Made by a program: the position numbers and the translations under genes
Shown here: piece after piece, positions 5,458-5,652 of the stretch
Position numbering within the stretch: the first letter of the stretch is position 1
How the letters are laid out: each line of letters begins with the position of its first letter
The notes under the pieces: generated by a model
What the model saw: the letters and a program-made list of their open reading frames with translations, nothing else
What the model was told of the DNA's origin: nothing
Databases searched by the model: none
Origin: DASWUD01 sp036401755
Lineage (GTDB): Bacteria > Pseudomonadota > Gammaproteobacteria > Thiohalomonadales > Thiohalomonadaceae
DNA length: 5,652 nucleotides
Assembly (NCBI GenBank): GCA_036401755.1
Contig: DASWUD010000034.1
Span: 1 to 5,652, forward strand
Reading direction: 5' to 3'

Positions 5458-5652
5458 CTATTCAAGCCAGGGCTGCGGCTTGAGATAACGTTCGTAGAGT
5501 GTCGCTTCTGGAGTACCAGGCTCGGGCTGCCAGTTGTAACGCCACTTCACCAGTGGCGGCAGTGACATCAGGATCGATTCGGTGCGCCCGCCGCTCTGCA
5601 GGCCGAACAGCGTACCGCGATCGTAAACCAGGTTGAACTCCACGTAACGGCC
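5458..5652 (-). CDS. hemF: Oxygen-dependent coproporphyrinogen III oxidase, C-terminal end (partial)
   Basis: Only the last 64 residues are in the window; the gene continues beyond base 5652 (E. coli HemF is about 299 residues). The visible part opens with GRYVEFNLVYDRGT, then LFGLQSGGRTESILMSLPPL, W and QPEPGTPEA, and ends with KPQPWLE, which is the highly conserved HemF C-terminus. HemF is a cytoplasmic homodimer that uses O2 to decarboxylate two propionate side chains of coproporphyrinogen III to vinyl groups, giving protoporphyrinogen IX in haem synthesis. An aerobic or microaerobic host is implied. The stop is TAG (complement of 5458-5460). The next gene on the strand, the dimer glycosylase, begins 21 bases downstream. 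Confidence 0.97.
   Translation of the reverse strand, partial: GRYVEFNLVYDRGTLFGLQSGGRTESILMSLPPLVKWRYNWQPEPGTPEATLYERYLKPQPWLE

Overview
The window looks like a chromosomal segment of a GC-rich proteobacterium, most likely a gammaproteobacterium. This rests on the gene set (a YqiK-type flotillin, aerobic coproporphyrinogen oxidase HemF, a CspA-type cold shock protein), on strong Shine-Dalgarno sites and on intrinsic terminators. I cannot assign a genus. No insertion sequence, tRNA, rRNA or CRISPR array is visible.

Left part (1-1581): the 3' portion of a flotillin gene on the plus strand. It enters the window already in frame and ends at a hairpin plus T-run terminator. Facing it on the minus strand (1588-3186) is a redox enzyme that fuses an N-terminal Rieske [2Fe-2S] domain to an FMN-binding glutamate-synthase-like domain, which keeps its own three-cysteine Fe-S motif.

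Middle (3187-4500): after a 265-base divergent intergenic region, two plus-strand genes form a short operon, an AHSA1-type SRPBCC protein and a YCII/DGPF-domain protein. Each has a clear Shine-Dalgarno. A 13-bp perfect hairpin closes this operon and, from the other side, the cold shock gene.

Right part (4500-5652), all on the minus strand: the 3' end of hemF is followed after 21 bases by a small gene of the T4 endonuclease V-like pyrimidine dimer glycosylase family. Next comes a csp gene with a recognisable promoter and a leader of about 140 nt. The hemF and glycosylase genes are probably co-transcribed, linking oxygen-dependent haem synthesis with UV-lesion repair.

I see no multi-gene defence or mobile system. 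The points most worth a second look are the Rieske-glutamate synthase fusion, the glycosylase whose retained Met1 aligns with the catalytic N-terminal residue of T4 endonuclease V, and the structured csp leader.
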